A stretch of 43,026 nt of DNA, from positions 1-43,026 of the forward strand of contig CBFDCL010000008.1 of the NCBI GenBank assembly GCA_965603295.1. Direction: 5' to 3'. This stretch comes from JAFGWO01 sp965603295 (GTDB taxonomy: Bacteria; BMS3Abin14). Position numbers and translations under genes: made by a program. Positions 1 to 6,347 of this stretch are shown here, piece by piece (within the stretch, counting starts at the first letter, position 1; every line of letters starts with the position of its first letter). The notes under the pieces are model-generated. The model saw nothing but the letters and a program-made list of their open reading frames with translations. It searched no databases and was not told where the DNA came from.

Positions 1-2
1 CG

Positions 3-95
3 CTGTCCCGAGAGGTTACCAGCGCAGCCGGGAGGGGAGCCAGAAAGGTGGAGGGCGAGATCGAGCGCTTTTTCATAGAATACCTCATAGGTTAA
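3..95 (+). CDS. 3' end of an unidentified gene (partial)
   Basis: The third forward frame is open from the left edge to a TAA at 93-95. It encodes about 30 residues ending in an amphipathic, charged helix (KVEGEIERFF) and then EYLIG. The other two forward frames give less protein-like sequence. It would converge on the ABC transporter operon that ends at 173. The fragment is too short to name a family, and it could be chance. Confidence 0.35.
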   Translation: MSREVTSAAGRGARKVEGEIERFFIEYLIG

Positions 96-140
96 ATGCA
101 AAATTTAAATTCCAGGAAAATCGCTGGCAGGATTTGACTG

Positions 141-171
141 TTTGAAATTTGGAATCTGGAATTTGGAATCG
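141..171. repeat. heptad tandem repeat, GGAATYT word
   Basis: Three consecutive 7-base units of the form GGAATCT / GGAATTT / GGAATCG occupy 151-171, preceded by a degenerate TTGAAATTT stretch. The block sits between two convergent gene ends. It is one member of a period-7 repeat class found at many operon boundaries in this window. The same TGGAATT word returns near 15620-15645. Confidence 0.7.
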
Positions 172-172
172 C

Positions 173-904
173 TCACAAGATCTGGGCCAGGAAAGACTTC
201 GTCCGCTCGTTATCCGGTTGGTCGAAAATCTTTTCGGGGGTGCCTTTTTCCACGATGCGCCCCTCGTCCATGAATACAACGCTGTCGCAGACGGTCCGGG
301 CGAAACCCATTTCGTGGGTGACCGCACAGATGGTCATCCCTTCCCTCGCAAGGGTTTTCATAACATCAAGGACCTCCCCGATCATCTCAGGGTCAAGGGC
401 GGAGGTTGGTTCATCGAAGAGCATGATCTTTGGCTGCATGGCCAGGGCTCTCGCGATGGCCACCCTCTGCTGCTGTCCCCCCGAAAGTTGGGAAGGGAAA
501 GAGCCGGCCTTTTCCGGTATGCCGACCTTTTCCAGCAGTTCCATGGAGATGCCTTCGGCCTCTTCCCTGGGTTTCTTTCGGACTTTCGTCTGGGCGATGG
601 TGATGTTCCCCAGAACCGTCATGTGAGGGAACAGGTTGAAACTCTGGAACACCATCCCGATTTCTGCTCTTACGGCGTTGATGTTAGTCTTGGAGTCGGT
701 GAGAGGAATCCCGTCAATGAAAATCTCACCTTTGTCAGTGGTCTCAAGGTGGTTCAGGCATCGCAGGAGGGTACTTTTTCCGGAACCGGAAGGCCCGATG
801 ATGGTAACCACCTCGCCCTTATCCACCTCCATGGAAACATCGACGAGAGCCTCGACTTTGTGTCTGGAATAGAAAGTTTTATAGACATTTTTTACATCAA
901 TCAC
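173..904 (-). CDS. polar amino-acid ABC transporter, ATP-binding protein (GlnQ/HisP type)
   Basis: This is the cytoplasmic ATPase that powers import by the permease and binding protein encoded upstream. From the chosen start it has a Walker A GPSGSGKS at about residues 37-44, a signature LSGGQQQR, a Walker B IMLFDEPTSALD and the H-loop THEMGFA, all intact; 243 residues is the usual family length. A TTG at 913 would lengthen the protein by three codons, but it lies only one base from the AGGAGG. The GTG at 904 is about ten bases from it and gives the common family start MIDVKN. The start overlaps the end of the permease gene by 8 nt, so translational coupling is likely. The exact amino acid carried cannot be read from the sequence. 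Confidence 0.95.
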   Translation of the reverse strand: MIDVKNVYKTFYSRHKVEALVDVSMEVDKGEVVTIIGPSGSGKSTLLRCLNHLETTDKGEIFIDGIPLTDSKTNINAVRAEIGMVFQSFNLFPHMTVLGNITIAQTKVRKKPREEAEGISMELLEKVGIPEKAGSFPSQLSGGQQQRVAIARALAMQPKIMLFDEPTSALDPEMIGEVLDVMKTLAREGMTICAVTHEMGFARTVCDSVVFMDEGRIVEKGTPEKIFDQPDNERTKSFLAQIL

Positions 905-1880
905 TGACGGCAAACCTCCTCTCCAGGAACTGAACGAGCATCGAAAGGGTGAAGGTGAGGATCAGGTAAAGGGCGGCGACGGTGAAAAAGACCTCGAAGT
1001 AGTTGAACGTGGAGGTCCCGATTTCCCTCCCGGCCCTTGTGAGTTCGACAAGGGCGATCACACCGACCAGGGAGGAGTCTTTGATGAGGGAGATGAACTG
1101 CCCGGCCAGAGGGGGGAGGATGCGTTTAAAGGCCTGAGGAAGGATGATGAAACGCATGGAAAGGTAGTAGGACATCCCGAGGGAGCGGGCTGCTTCCATC
1201 TGTCCCTTATGGATGGATTGGATCCCCGCCCTTATGATTTCGGCAACGTAAGCTCCCGCGAACACGGAAAGGGCCAGGGCCCCGGCCCAGAAGCTTGACA
1301 GCCGAAACACCTGGCCGACGAAGAAGTAGAAGATGTAGATCTGGACCAGGAGGGGTGTTCCCCGGATCAGCTCGATGTATCCGATGGCAAGCCATTTGGG
1401 TGCAGGGCTGTTGGAAAGACGGGCCAGCCCGGTAAAAAGGCCGATGAGGATCCCGAGGAAAATGGAGATGATCGAGATCTTAAGGGTGAGGATCAGGCCC
1501 TTGAGGAGCAGGCCGGCTTTCCATTGGTCCCATTTGGCAAGGACCTGCCCCGACTCCAGTTTATCCCCGGTTTTCAAGGTAATCAGATTATTGGGGACGG
1601 TGTAATACTGCTCCGTATCGAGGTAATCCTGGACCACGATGACGGCTTCGTTCCCCTTTCGGTCGATGGCCGTGACCGTGGCGTCATCCTCGACAATGAT
1701 CTCCCTGCTGTCCTTGAAGAGGATGTAGCGGGGGATCTGTTCCCAGCGCCAGATATATTCCACCTTTTTTGTCGTCTGGAACGTGCCCACCATCAGGCTC
1801 AGGAGGATGCCGAACAGGGCCATCCAGGAAAGGGCGTTGCGGAAGCGCGGATTGTGAAAAAGGTCTTTTAGGCGGTCCAA
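897..1880 (-). CDS. polar amino-acid ABC transporter permease with periplasmic insert
   Basis: Inner-membrane permease of the HisM/GlnP (HEAT-type) family. The conserved EAA-like loop (AARSLGMSYY, then a FIILPQAFKR region) and the C-terminal transmembrane helices are clear from about residue 125 onward. At 327 residues it is roughly 100 longer than a minimal HisM. The extra length lies between the first helix (about residues 17-34) and the second (about 128). It is a soluble segment rich in beta-type sequence, with a GDKLESGQVLAKWD stretch reminiscent of barrel-sandwich-hybrid folds. It should lie in the periplasm. The gene is second in the operon, after the binding protein (about 80 nt gap), and overlaps the ATPase gene. 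The transporter role is secure; the meaning of the insert is unknown. Confidence 0.93.
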   Translation of the reverse strand: MDRLKDLFHNPRFRNALSWMALFGILLSLMVGTFQTTKKVEYIWRWEQIPRYILFKDSREIIVEDDATVTAIDRKGNEAVIVVQDYLDTEQYYTVPNNLITLKTGDKLESGQVLAKWDQWKAGLLLKGLILTLKISIISIFLGILIGLFTGLARLSNSPAPKWLAIGYIELIRGTPLLVQIYIFYFFVGQVFRLSSFWAGALALSVFAGAYVAEIIRAGIQSIHKGQMEAARSLGMSYYLSMRFIILPQAFKRILPPLAGQFISLIKDSSLVGVIALVELTRAGREIGTSTFNYFEVFFTVAALYLILTFTLSMLVQFLERRFAVSD

Positions 1881-1960
1881 TGGGAATCTCCGTTCCGTTT
1901 CCCCGTTAACGGACTCCGGGGGGCTGTCGCCCCCCGGGAGTCCTTATGGAAGTGTCGTGT

Positions 1961-2773
1961 TTACTGAACGTCCTTGATCCATTCGTTGCCCGTGATCCAC
2001 TTGCTGTAAATCCTGTCGTAACGTCCGTCACCCTTGACCTGGGCAAGGAAGTTGTTGAGCCAGTTGAGGAAGTCGGGGTCGCCCTGCTTGATGGCCCACC
2101 CGAGGGGCTCGAAGGTGAAGGGGTCATCCAGGAAGACCAGCTTCCCGGCGCCCTTCTGGGCGTAGAAAACGGCGCAGTAGGGAAGGTCATAAACGAAAGC
2201 GTCGGCTTTGCCGTTGATGACCTCGAGGGCCGCCTCAGGCTCGGTCTCGAAACTCTTGTACTTGGCCCTGGGAATTAAGCTTTTGACAGCCTGTTCCCCG
2301 GTGGTGCCGAGCTTGGAGGCGACGGTGTATCTGGGGTCGTTAAGGTCTGTATATCTTTTTACCGTTCCTTCCAGCTTCTTGTTGATCAGGATCGTCTGAC
2401 CTACAACGATGTAGGGGTCGACGAAATTGACCTTCAGGTTCCTCGACTGCGTAACCGTCATCCCGCTCATAATGATATCGAACTTGTCGGTAAGGAGGGA
2501 CCCGATAATGCCGTCCCACGCGGTGGGAACCAATTCCAGTTTGACCCCCATCTCCTTGGCCATGACTTTTGCCATGTCGACGTCAAAACCGACGATTTGG
2601 CTCTGCTTGTCCTGCATTTCAAAAGGCATATAACCAGGTTCCATGCCGACCCGAAGCTTCCCGGCCTTCAGTATGGACTGAAGGGTGGACTTCTTCGCAA
2701 GGTCAGTATCCGCCGCCAAAACCGGGACGGCGAGGGCCAATACCAGGAAAAAAACAAGAAATGCGCGTTTCAT
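1961..2773 (-). CDS. periplasmic amino-acid-binding protein (SBP family 3)
   Basis: The substrate-binding component of the importer. A Sec signal peptide (MKRAFLVFFLVLALAVPVLA, cut before ADTD) is followed by the family 3 start KLRVGMEPGYMPFE. The FDVDMAKVMAKEMGVKLE and WDGIIGSLLTDKFDIIMSGMT segments are the typical lobe-1 elements of HisJ/GlnH-like proteins. Length (270 residues) is typical. An AGGAGG stands four bases before the ATG. No lipobox is present, so the protein is probably free in the periplasm. Downstream come the permease and the ATPase. The ligand is not predictable, but polar or charged amino acids are usual for this family. Confidence 0.95.
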   Translation of the reverse strand: MKRAFLVFFLVLALAVPVLAADTDLAKKSTLQSILKAGKLRVGMEPGYMPFEMQDKQSQIVGFDVDMAKVMAKEMGVKLELVPTAWDGIIGSLLTDKFDIIMSGMTVTQSRNLKVNFVDPYIVVGQTILINKKLEGTVKRYTDLNDPRYTVASKLGTTGEQAVKSLIPRAKYKSFETEPEAALEVINGKADAFVYDLPYCAVFYAQKGAGKLVFLDDPFTFEPLGWAIKQGDPDFLNWLNNFLAQVKGDGRYDRIYSKWITGNEWIKDVQ

Positions 2774-2828
2774 GGTGCCTCCTTTCGGTGGTCCGTTTTT
2801 ATGATCGGTCCCGGATCAGGGGCCGCCT

Positions 2829-2981
2829 TCAGTAGGATTTCCCTTCGTCGAGAAGTTCGGAGATGTTCATCTCCACATCGTGGACGGGACATTTGGGAAT
2901 TTTTTCCATGGGCAAATAGACGATCTCAGTGTGGTCGCACAAGGGACACTTGACCTGAACAGCCTCGGCTTTTTCTCTCAT
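2829..2981 (-). CDS. small zinc-ribbon protein (50 aa)
   Basis: A 50-residue reading frame starts with ATG at 2981 behind GGAGGGG and stops with TGA at 2829-2831. It carries a CPLC motif near residue 12 and CPVH near residue 31, so it looks like a small Cys3-His zinc ribbon, with an acidic C-terminus (SELLDEGKSY). It lies 55 nt upstream of the amino-acid-binding protein gene on the same strand, and a good sigma-70 promoter stands just upstream, so it is probably the first gene of that operon. I do not recognise a named family. Short zinc ribbons of this kind may bind nucleic acid or partner proteins, but nothing in the sequence settles this. Confidence 0.75.
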   Translation of the reverse strand: MREKAEAVQVKCPLCDHTEIVYLPMEKIPKCPVHDVEMNISELLDEGKSY

Positions 2982-3005
2982 ATCCCCTCCAAAACAGAAG
3001 ATTAA

Positions 3006-3035
3006 ATACTAGCATCGGCGCGGTCACAGTGTCAA
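3006..3035 (-). promoter_or_regulatory. sigma-70-type promoter of the zinc-ribbon/ABC importer operon
   Basis: On the minus strand a perfect TTGACA (3030-3035) is separated by 18 bases from TAGTAT (3006-3011, 4 of 6 matches to the -10 consensus). The predicted start point near 2999 is about 18 bases before the ATG at 2981, leaving a short leader that contains the GGAGGGG ribosome site. Confidence 0.65.
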
Positions 3036-3059
3036 TGAATTGAAAAGATCCCTGTGGAC

Positions 3060-3400
3060 CTGGTCCAGAGTCCAAAGACCAGAGTCCAGAGGGAAAAAAC
3101 AATTGAGAATTGAGAAAAAAGTTTGAAGGTTTGAAAGTTTGAGAGTTTGAGGACTGCCCTGCCTGTCCTGAGCTTGCCGAAGGGATCTTGGCGAAGGGTT
3201 TGAGGTTTCAAAAAGATACGTTGAACCTTAGACGTTGGACCATTCATTTTTTTTGAAGTTTGAGGTTGCGGTTTTAAAATTTGTGTACTCGTGCACCGGT
3301 GCACATGTGCACTTTTCCAATTCGGAGATTTGAGATTATTCACCAATCACGAATCACCAGTTACCTGTTGTTATTCTCAATCCTCAATCCTCAATTATTT
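3060..3400. repeat. composite block of period-7 and period-8 degenerate repeats
   Basis: This long gene-free stretch (3036-3445) is made almost wholly of short tandem words. CCAGAGT-type heptads lie at 3064-3091, ATTGAGA heptads at 3103-3116, and GTTTGARR units of period 8 at 3121-3152. ACGTTGR/ACCWTHB heptads lie at 3217-3240, GTGCAC units of period 8 at about 3290-3312, CACSAAT heptads at 3340-3360 and TCAATCC heptads at 3376-3397. No ORF, tRNA or terminator was recognised inside. The block separates the divergent importer operon and the small membrane-protein gene. Confidence 0.75.
3155..3199. repeat. CCTGAGCTTG(c/t)CGAAGG element
   Basis: The segment reads CCCTGCCTGTCCTGAGCTTG followed by CCGAAGGG, then an echo GGCGAAGGG. 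Degenerate relatives occur on the opposite strand at 15548-15572 (CCCTTC, GGCTCAGGGCAGGC) and as a fragment at 31946-31962 (GAGCTTGTCGAACC). All three copies lie inside the heptad-repeat blocks. Confidence 0.5.
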
Positions 3401-3445
3401 TCCTTCCCTTGACACGTGCCGACACGAAACCTATGATCCGTCATT

Positions 3446-3838
3446 ATGGATTTTCTTGATCCCGTTCTTGGAAGCGTTGCTGGTCTGGACGCGGGGCAGT
3501 GGAAAACTGTTTTTGTTTTCACAGTGAAGGGTGTCCTTTTTTGTTTACCCTTCGTGATCCTTGGAGTCCTCGTCGAAAGGGATGTGTACCGCGTGCCTTT
3601 TTTTGGCCGGATTATCAAGACGCTGGTCCTGTTTCTTGTGGTTTTTCCGGTTTTCGCTTTCGCCCTCCTCAATTACTTCGCGCCGCGTCTTTCGGAAAAC
3701 TTCTGGGCGGACTTTCCCTGGTTGGAAAATCTCTGGATCATGGAGGGAAGTCTCCCATCTCTTGTTCTTGCCCTGCTATGCGGAACGTTTCTGACCATTT
3801 ATCTGGGGGAGGTCTGGAAAGGTTGCCTGAGAGACTGA
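3446..3838 (+). CDS. small integral membrane protein of unknown function
   Basis: A 130-residue protein with three probable transmembrane helices (about residues 22-44, 55-80 and 101-120) separated by a short basic loop (VERDVYRVPFFGR) and an aromatic loop (ENFWADFPWLENLW). There is no signal peptide or recognised family motif. The ATG at 3446 has only a weak ribosome site. The gene stands alone between a repeat block and the promoter of the L13-S9 operon. I do not recognise a function. Confidence 0.6.
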   Translation: MDFLDPVLGSVAGLDAGQWKTVFVFTVKGVLFCLPFVILGVLVERDVYRVPFFGRIIKTLVLFLVVFPVFAFALLNYFAPRLSENFWADFPWLENLWIMEGSLPSLVLALLCGTFLTIYLGEVWKGCLRD

Positions 3839-3928
3839 AAAAGGGGGAAAGGATAAAGGTGAAAGGGAAAAGGGGAAGGGGGATTCTTGAAAATCAACCT
3901 GTTTATGCACATGTCATCCAATTTCAGA

Positions 3929-3957
3929 TTGACATGTTACGGTATTTGTACTAATTA
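3929..3957 (+). promoter_or_regulatory. probable promoter of rplM-rpsI
   Basis: A perfect TTGACA at 3929-3934 is followed after 17 bases by an AT-rich TAATTA (3952-3957), a poor match to the -10 consensus. The position, about 50 bases before the rplM start, is right for a ribosomal-protein operon promoter. The -35 is convincing; the -10 is only plausible. Confidence 0.45.
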
Positions 3958-4003
3958 TCTCTGTTCGTTCGAAAAAATTTGAAAAATAAGGGAATCGAGA
4001 AAC

Positions 4004-4432
4004 ATGAAAACTTTTTCAGCGAAAAAAGAGGAAGTTTCAAGGCGTTGGCTCGTCGTTGATGCTCAGGACCAGGTCCTGGGCCGTCTGGCCACCCGGGTAG
4101 CGCGAATCCTTTCTGGAAAGGAAAAGCCGATTTTCACGAACCACGTGGACACTGGTGATTTTGTCGTTGTCGTTAATGCGGGAAAAATCAGGCTGACTGG
4201 ACAGAAACTCGATGGGAAGATGTATTATCGCCATTCGGGGTATCCGGGGGGCATTAAGGGGATGACCGCCAGGGAAATGCTGGAGCGTAAACCTGATCAG
4301 GTCGTTAAAATTGCCGTTAAAGGGATGCTTCCGAAGAACCGTCTCGGCACGAAGATGCTTAGCAAACTGAAGGTTTACGCCGGGGCCGAGCATCCCCACG
4401 AGGCTCAAAAGCCCGAAAAAATCGAACTCTAA
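4004..4432 (+). CDS. rplM: 50S ribosomal protein L13
   Basis: A 142-residue L13, an early-assembling protein of the large ribosomal subunit. The family landmarks RRWLVVDAQDQVLGRLATRVA, the HVDTGDFVVVVNA block, the KMYYRHSGYPGG signature and the MLPKNRLG segment are all present at normal spacing. It is 14 nt upstream of rpsI, the usual bacterial pairing, and both probably share the promoter at 3929. Nothing is odd about the protein. Confidence 0.98.
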   Translation: MKTFSAKKEEVSRRWLVVDAQDQVLGRLATRVARILSGKEKPIFTNHVDTGDFVVVVNAGKIRLTGQKLDGKMYYRHSGYPGGIKGMTAREMLERKPDQVVKIAVKGMLPKNRLGTKMLSKLKVYAGAEHPHEAQKPEKIEL

Positions 4433-4446
4433 ACCAGGAATGTGAT

Positions 4447-4839
4447 ATGGCAGAAAACCTATTTAACAGTACAGGCCGAAGGAAAACTTCCGTGGCCAGG
4501 ATCTACCTGAAACCCGGTGAAGGGAAAATTCTCATCAACAGGAAAGATGCGGATGAGTATCTTGGAAGGGAGACCCTGAAGATGATCATCATGCAGCCCT
4601 TTGAAGTCACCGGTACGACGGGGCAATACGATGTGAAGGTCAACGTCCGGGGCGGAGGGATCAGTGGCCAGGCCGGGGCAATCAAACACGGCATCAGCCG
4701 GGCCCTTCTCAAGGTTTCGGACGATTACCGGAAACCTCTCAAGAAGGCCGGTTATCTTACCAGGGACGCCCGTGAGGTTGAGAGAAAGAAGTACGGGCAG
4801 CGCGGTGCGAGAGCCAGGTTCCAGTTCAGCAAGAGGTAA
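4447..4839 (+). CDS. rpsI: 30S ribosomal protein S9
   Basis: A 130-residue S9, whose C-terminal tail reaches the P-site tRNA in the small subunit. It has the typical TGRRKTSVARIYLKPGEG start, the GGGISGQAGAIKHGISRALL core and the expected C-terminal end in FQFSKR, with the terminal Arg that contacts tRNA. It follows rplM directly and is closed by a strong intrinsic terminator 26 nt after its stop codon, so this is a two-gene operon. Confidence 0.98.
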   Translation: MAENLFNSTGRRKTSVARIYLKPGEGKILINRKDADEYLGRETLKMIIMQPFEVTGTTGQYDVKVNVRGGGISGQAGAIKHGISRALLKVSDDYRKPLKKAGYLTRDAREVERKKYGQRGARARFQFSKR

Positions 4840-4864
4840 GAGATATTTGTCAAAACTGTTTCTG

Positions 4865-4890
4865 GAAGGGCTTCGGCCCTTCTTTTTTTT
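4865..4890 (+). terminator. intrinsic terminator of rplM-rpsI
   Basis: A perfect 7-bp stem, GAAGGGC (4865-4871) with GCCCTTC (4876-4882), is closed by a TTCG tetraloop and followed by eight T residues (4883-4890). This is a textbook Rho-independent terminator. Confidence 0.93.
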
Positions 4891-4901
4891 CGCCCTGAGG
4901 T

Positions 4902-4950
4902 TTAACCTTGAAAATTAACCTTGGAACTTGGATTTTGGATCTTGGAACCT
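4902..4950. repeat. heptad repeat, TTGGAWY word
   Basis: Units TGGATTT, TGGATCT and TGGAACC at about 4929-4949 are in heptad register. They are preceded by two TTAACCTTG copies (4903-4911 and 4916-4924). The block lies between the rpsI terminator and argC. Confidence 0.65.
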
Positions 4951-5049
4951 GTTCACTGTTGATTCAACCCCTAGGCATCGGTTATCAGAAGTGGTAATTT
5001 TATCGCAGGCTAACAGTAACAAAGTAACCGTACGCGGAGGGGAACGCTC

Positions 5050-6093
5050 ATGGTAAGGGTTGGGATCGTTGGGGTTACCGGTTACACCGGGATGGAACTG
5101 GTGAGACTCCTTGGCTGGCACCCGGGCGCGGAAATAACCTATGCTTCGTCCCTTTCTTCCATTGGGGTGAAACTCGAGGAGCTGGTACCGGACGCAAAAG
5201 TTGACCCCGATATTCTGGTGGAGAAGTTCGACCCTGCAAGAGCCTGGGAGATGGCTGAGTTCTTTTTCCTCTGCCTTCCCCACGGTGAGTCGATGGAAAC
5301 CGCCGGAATCCTCTTTGATAAAGGGGCCAGGATCGTCGACCTGTCCGCTGATTTCCGAATGCCCGATCCCACCCAATACGAGGTGTGGTACGGAGAGCAT
5401 AAAAGAATAAACCTACTCGCGGAGGCTGTTTACGGAATGCCCGAGATTTATCGTGAAAGGTTATTCGATGCACGGCTGGTCGCCAATCCGGGATGTTACC
5501 CGACGAGCATCATCCTCGGCCTGGCGCCATTACTTAAAGCCGGGTGCATTCATTCGGAAGGGATCGTTGCCGACAGCAAATCAGGTGTGAGCGGTGCGGG
5601 AAGGGAGCCAAAGGCCAACCTTCATTTCCCCGAAGTGGCCGGAAACTTCCTTGCCTACAGCCTGGCAGGCCAACACCGTCATACCGGTGAGATTGAACAG
5701 GAACTCGGGGCACTGGCCCACCGTCCGGTACGGATCACATTTTCGCCGCACCTCCTGCCGGTGACCCGCGGAATCCTGTCCACGATTTATGTTCATCCGG
5801 TGGGTACCATCGACGAGGAAGCCCTTTTTCGGGTGTTTAAAGATGCTTATGGCCATGAGCCGTTCCTGAGGGTACACCGCCCAGGAGAAAGGCTGCCCTC
5901 AATCAAAGAGGTCAACGGGACGAACTTCTGTGCAATCGCGGGGAAGGTCGATGAAAGAACCGGAACGGTGATCATAATTTCGTGTATCGACAACCTGATC
6001 AAAGGTGCCGCGGGGCAGGCTGTTCAGAACATGAACCTGATGACCCGGCAGGAGGAAACCACAGGTCTCATGTACACGCCCATTTATCCCTAG
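5050..6093 (+). CDS. argC: N-acetyl-gamma-glutamyl-phosphate reductase
   Basis: The NADPH-dependent third enzyme of arginine (ornithine) biosynthesis, acting on N-acetylglutamyl phosphate in the cytoplasm. It shows the N-terminal nucleotide-binding GVTGYTGMELVRLL, the catalytic cysteine in ANPGCYPT (Cys149), the SKSGVSGAGR segment, and the PHLLPVTRGI and GTNFCAIA regions. At 347 residues it matches the long form of the family. GCGGAGGGG stands at a normal distance before the ATG. The neighbours are rpsI upstream, a common arrangement in deltaproteobacteria, and an unrelated operon downstream; no other arg genes lie nearby. Confidence 0.97.
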   Translation: MVRVGIVGVTGYTGMELVRLLGWHPGAEITYASSLSSIGVKLEELVPDAKVDPDILVEKFDPARAWEMAEFFFLCLPHGESMETAGILFDKGARIVDLSADFRMPDPTQYEVWYGEHKRINLLAEAVYGMPEIYRERLFDARLVANPGCYPTSIILGLAPLLKAGCIHSEGIVADSKSGVSGAGREPKANLHFPEVAGNFLAYSLAGQHRHTGEIEQELGALAHRPVRITFSPHLLPVTRGILSTIYVHPVGTIDEEALFRVFKDAYGHEPFLRVHRPGERLPSIKEVNGTNFCAIAGKVDERTGTVIIISCIDNLIKGAAGQAVQNMNLMTRQEETTGLMYTPIYP

Positions 6094-6152
6094 GGATTCT
6101 GAATTATTCAATTATTTTAATGGTTTACGGCGTCACTTGCCGCTTATTTGCC

Positions 6153-6181
6153 TTGACAGAATTGGGACCCTCATGTTAACT
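6153..6181 (+). promoter_or_regulatory. candidate sigma-70 promoter of the AMIN/receiver cluster
   Basis: A perfect TTGACA (6153-6158) is followed by 17 bases and then TTAACT (6176-6181, 3 of 6 matches to the -10 consensus). The predicted start is near 6188, which would give a leader of about 160 nt before the ATG at 6348. It is moderate evidence only, because the -10 is weak. Confidence 0.4.
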
Positions 6182-6187
6182 GTTTGA

Positions 6188-6347
6188 CGGGTTGCCGGCT
6201 TTTCGGCTCCGTTGACCGTGTGGGCGGGAGTACCACCCGGTCAATGAATATGTGCATCCTTCAGAATCCGCCGCGTGAGGGCTGATAACGGGAACCTCCC
6301 GGTAACGGGACCGGATTCCCGTGGCGTTGAGAAAAGGAGCGTGCCTG
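6188..6347 (+). promoter_or_regulatory. structured 5' leader upstream of the AMIN-domain gene
   Basis: Three stem-loops can be drawn. One is GCCG/CGGC at 6194-6207. The second (6212-6244) pairs TTGACCG with CGGTCAA and GTGG with CCAC around one mismatch and a 9-base loop. The third (6289-6321) pairs CGGGAA with TTCCCG, CC with GG and TCCCG with CGGGA, with small bulges and a GTAA loop. The last ends 12 bases before the AAGGAG ribosome site (6334-6339). I do not recognise a known riboswitch class; in particular the conserved c-di-GMP-I core is absent. It could be an mRNA regulatory element or simply GC-rich spacer. Confidence 0.4.

Noticed and set aside
149..907. 252-residue plus-strand frame opposite the importer ATPase
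   Set aside because: Antisense shadow; the minus strand carries every ABC ATPase motif.
3060..3400. CRISPR-like array
   Set aside because: Units are only 6-8 bases with no spacers of constant length and no cas genes.
6188..6347. c-di-GMP-I (GEMM) riboswitch
   Set aside because: The conserved GCAAAGC-type core and the tetraloop-receptor pattern are absent.
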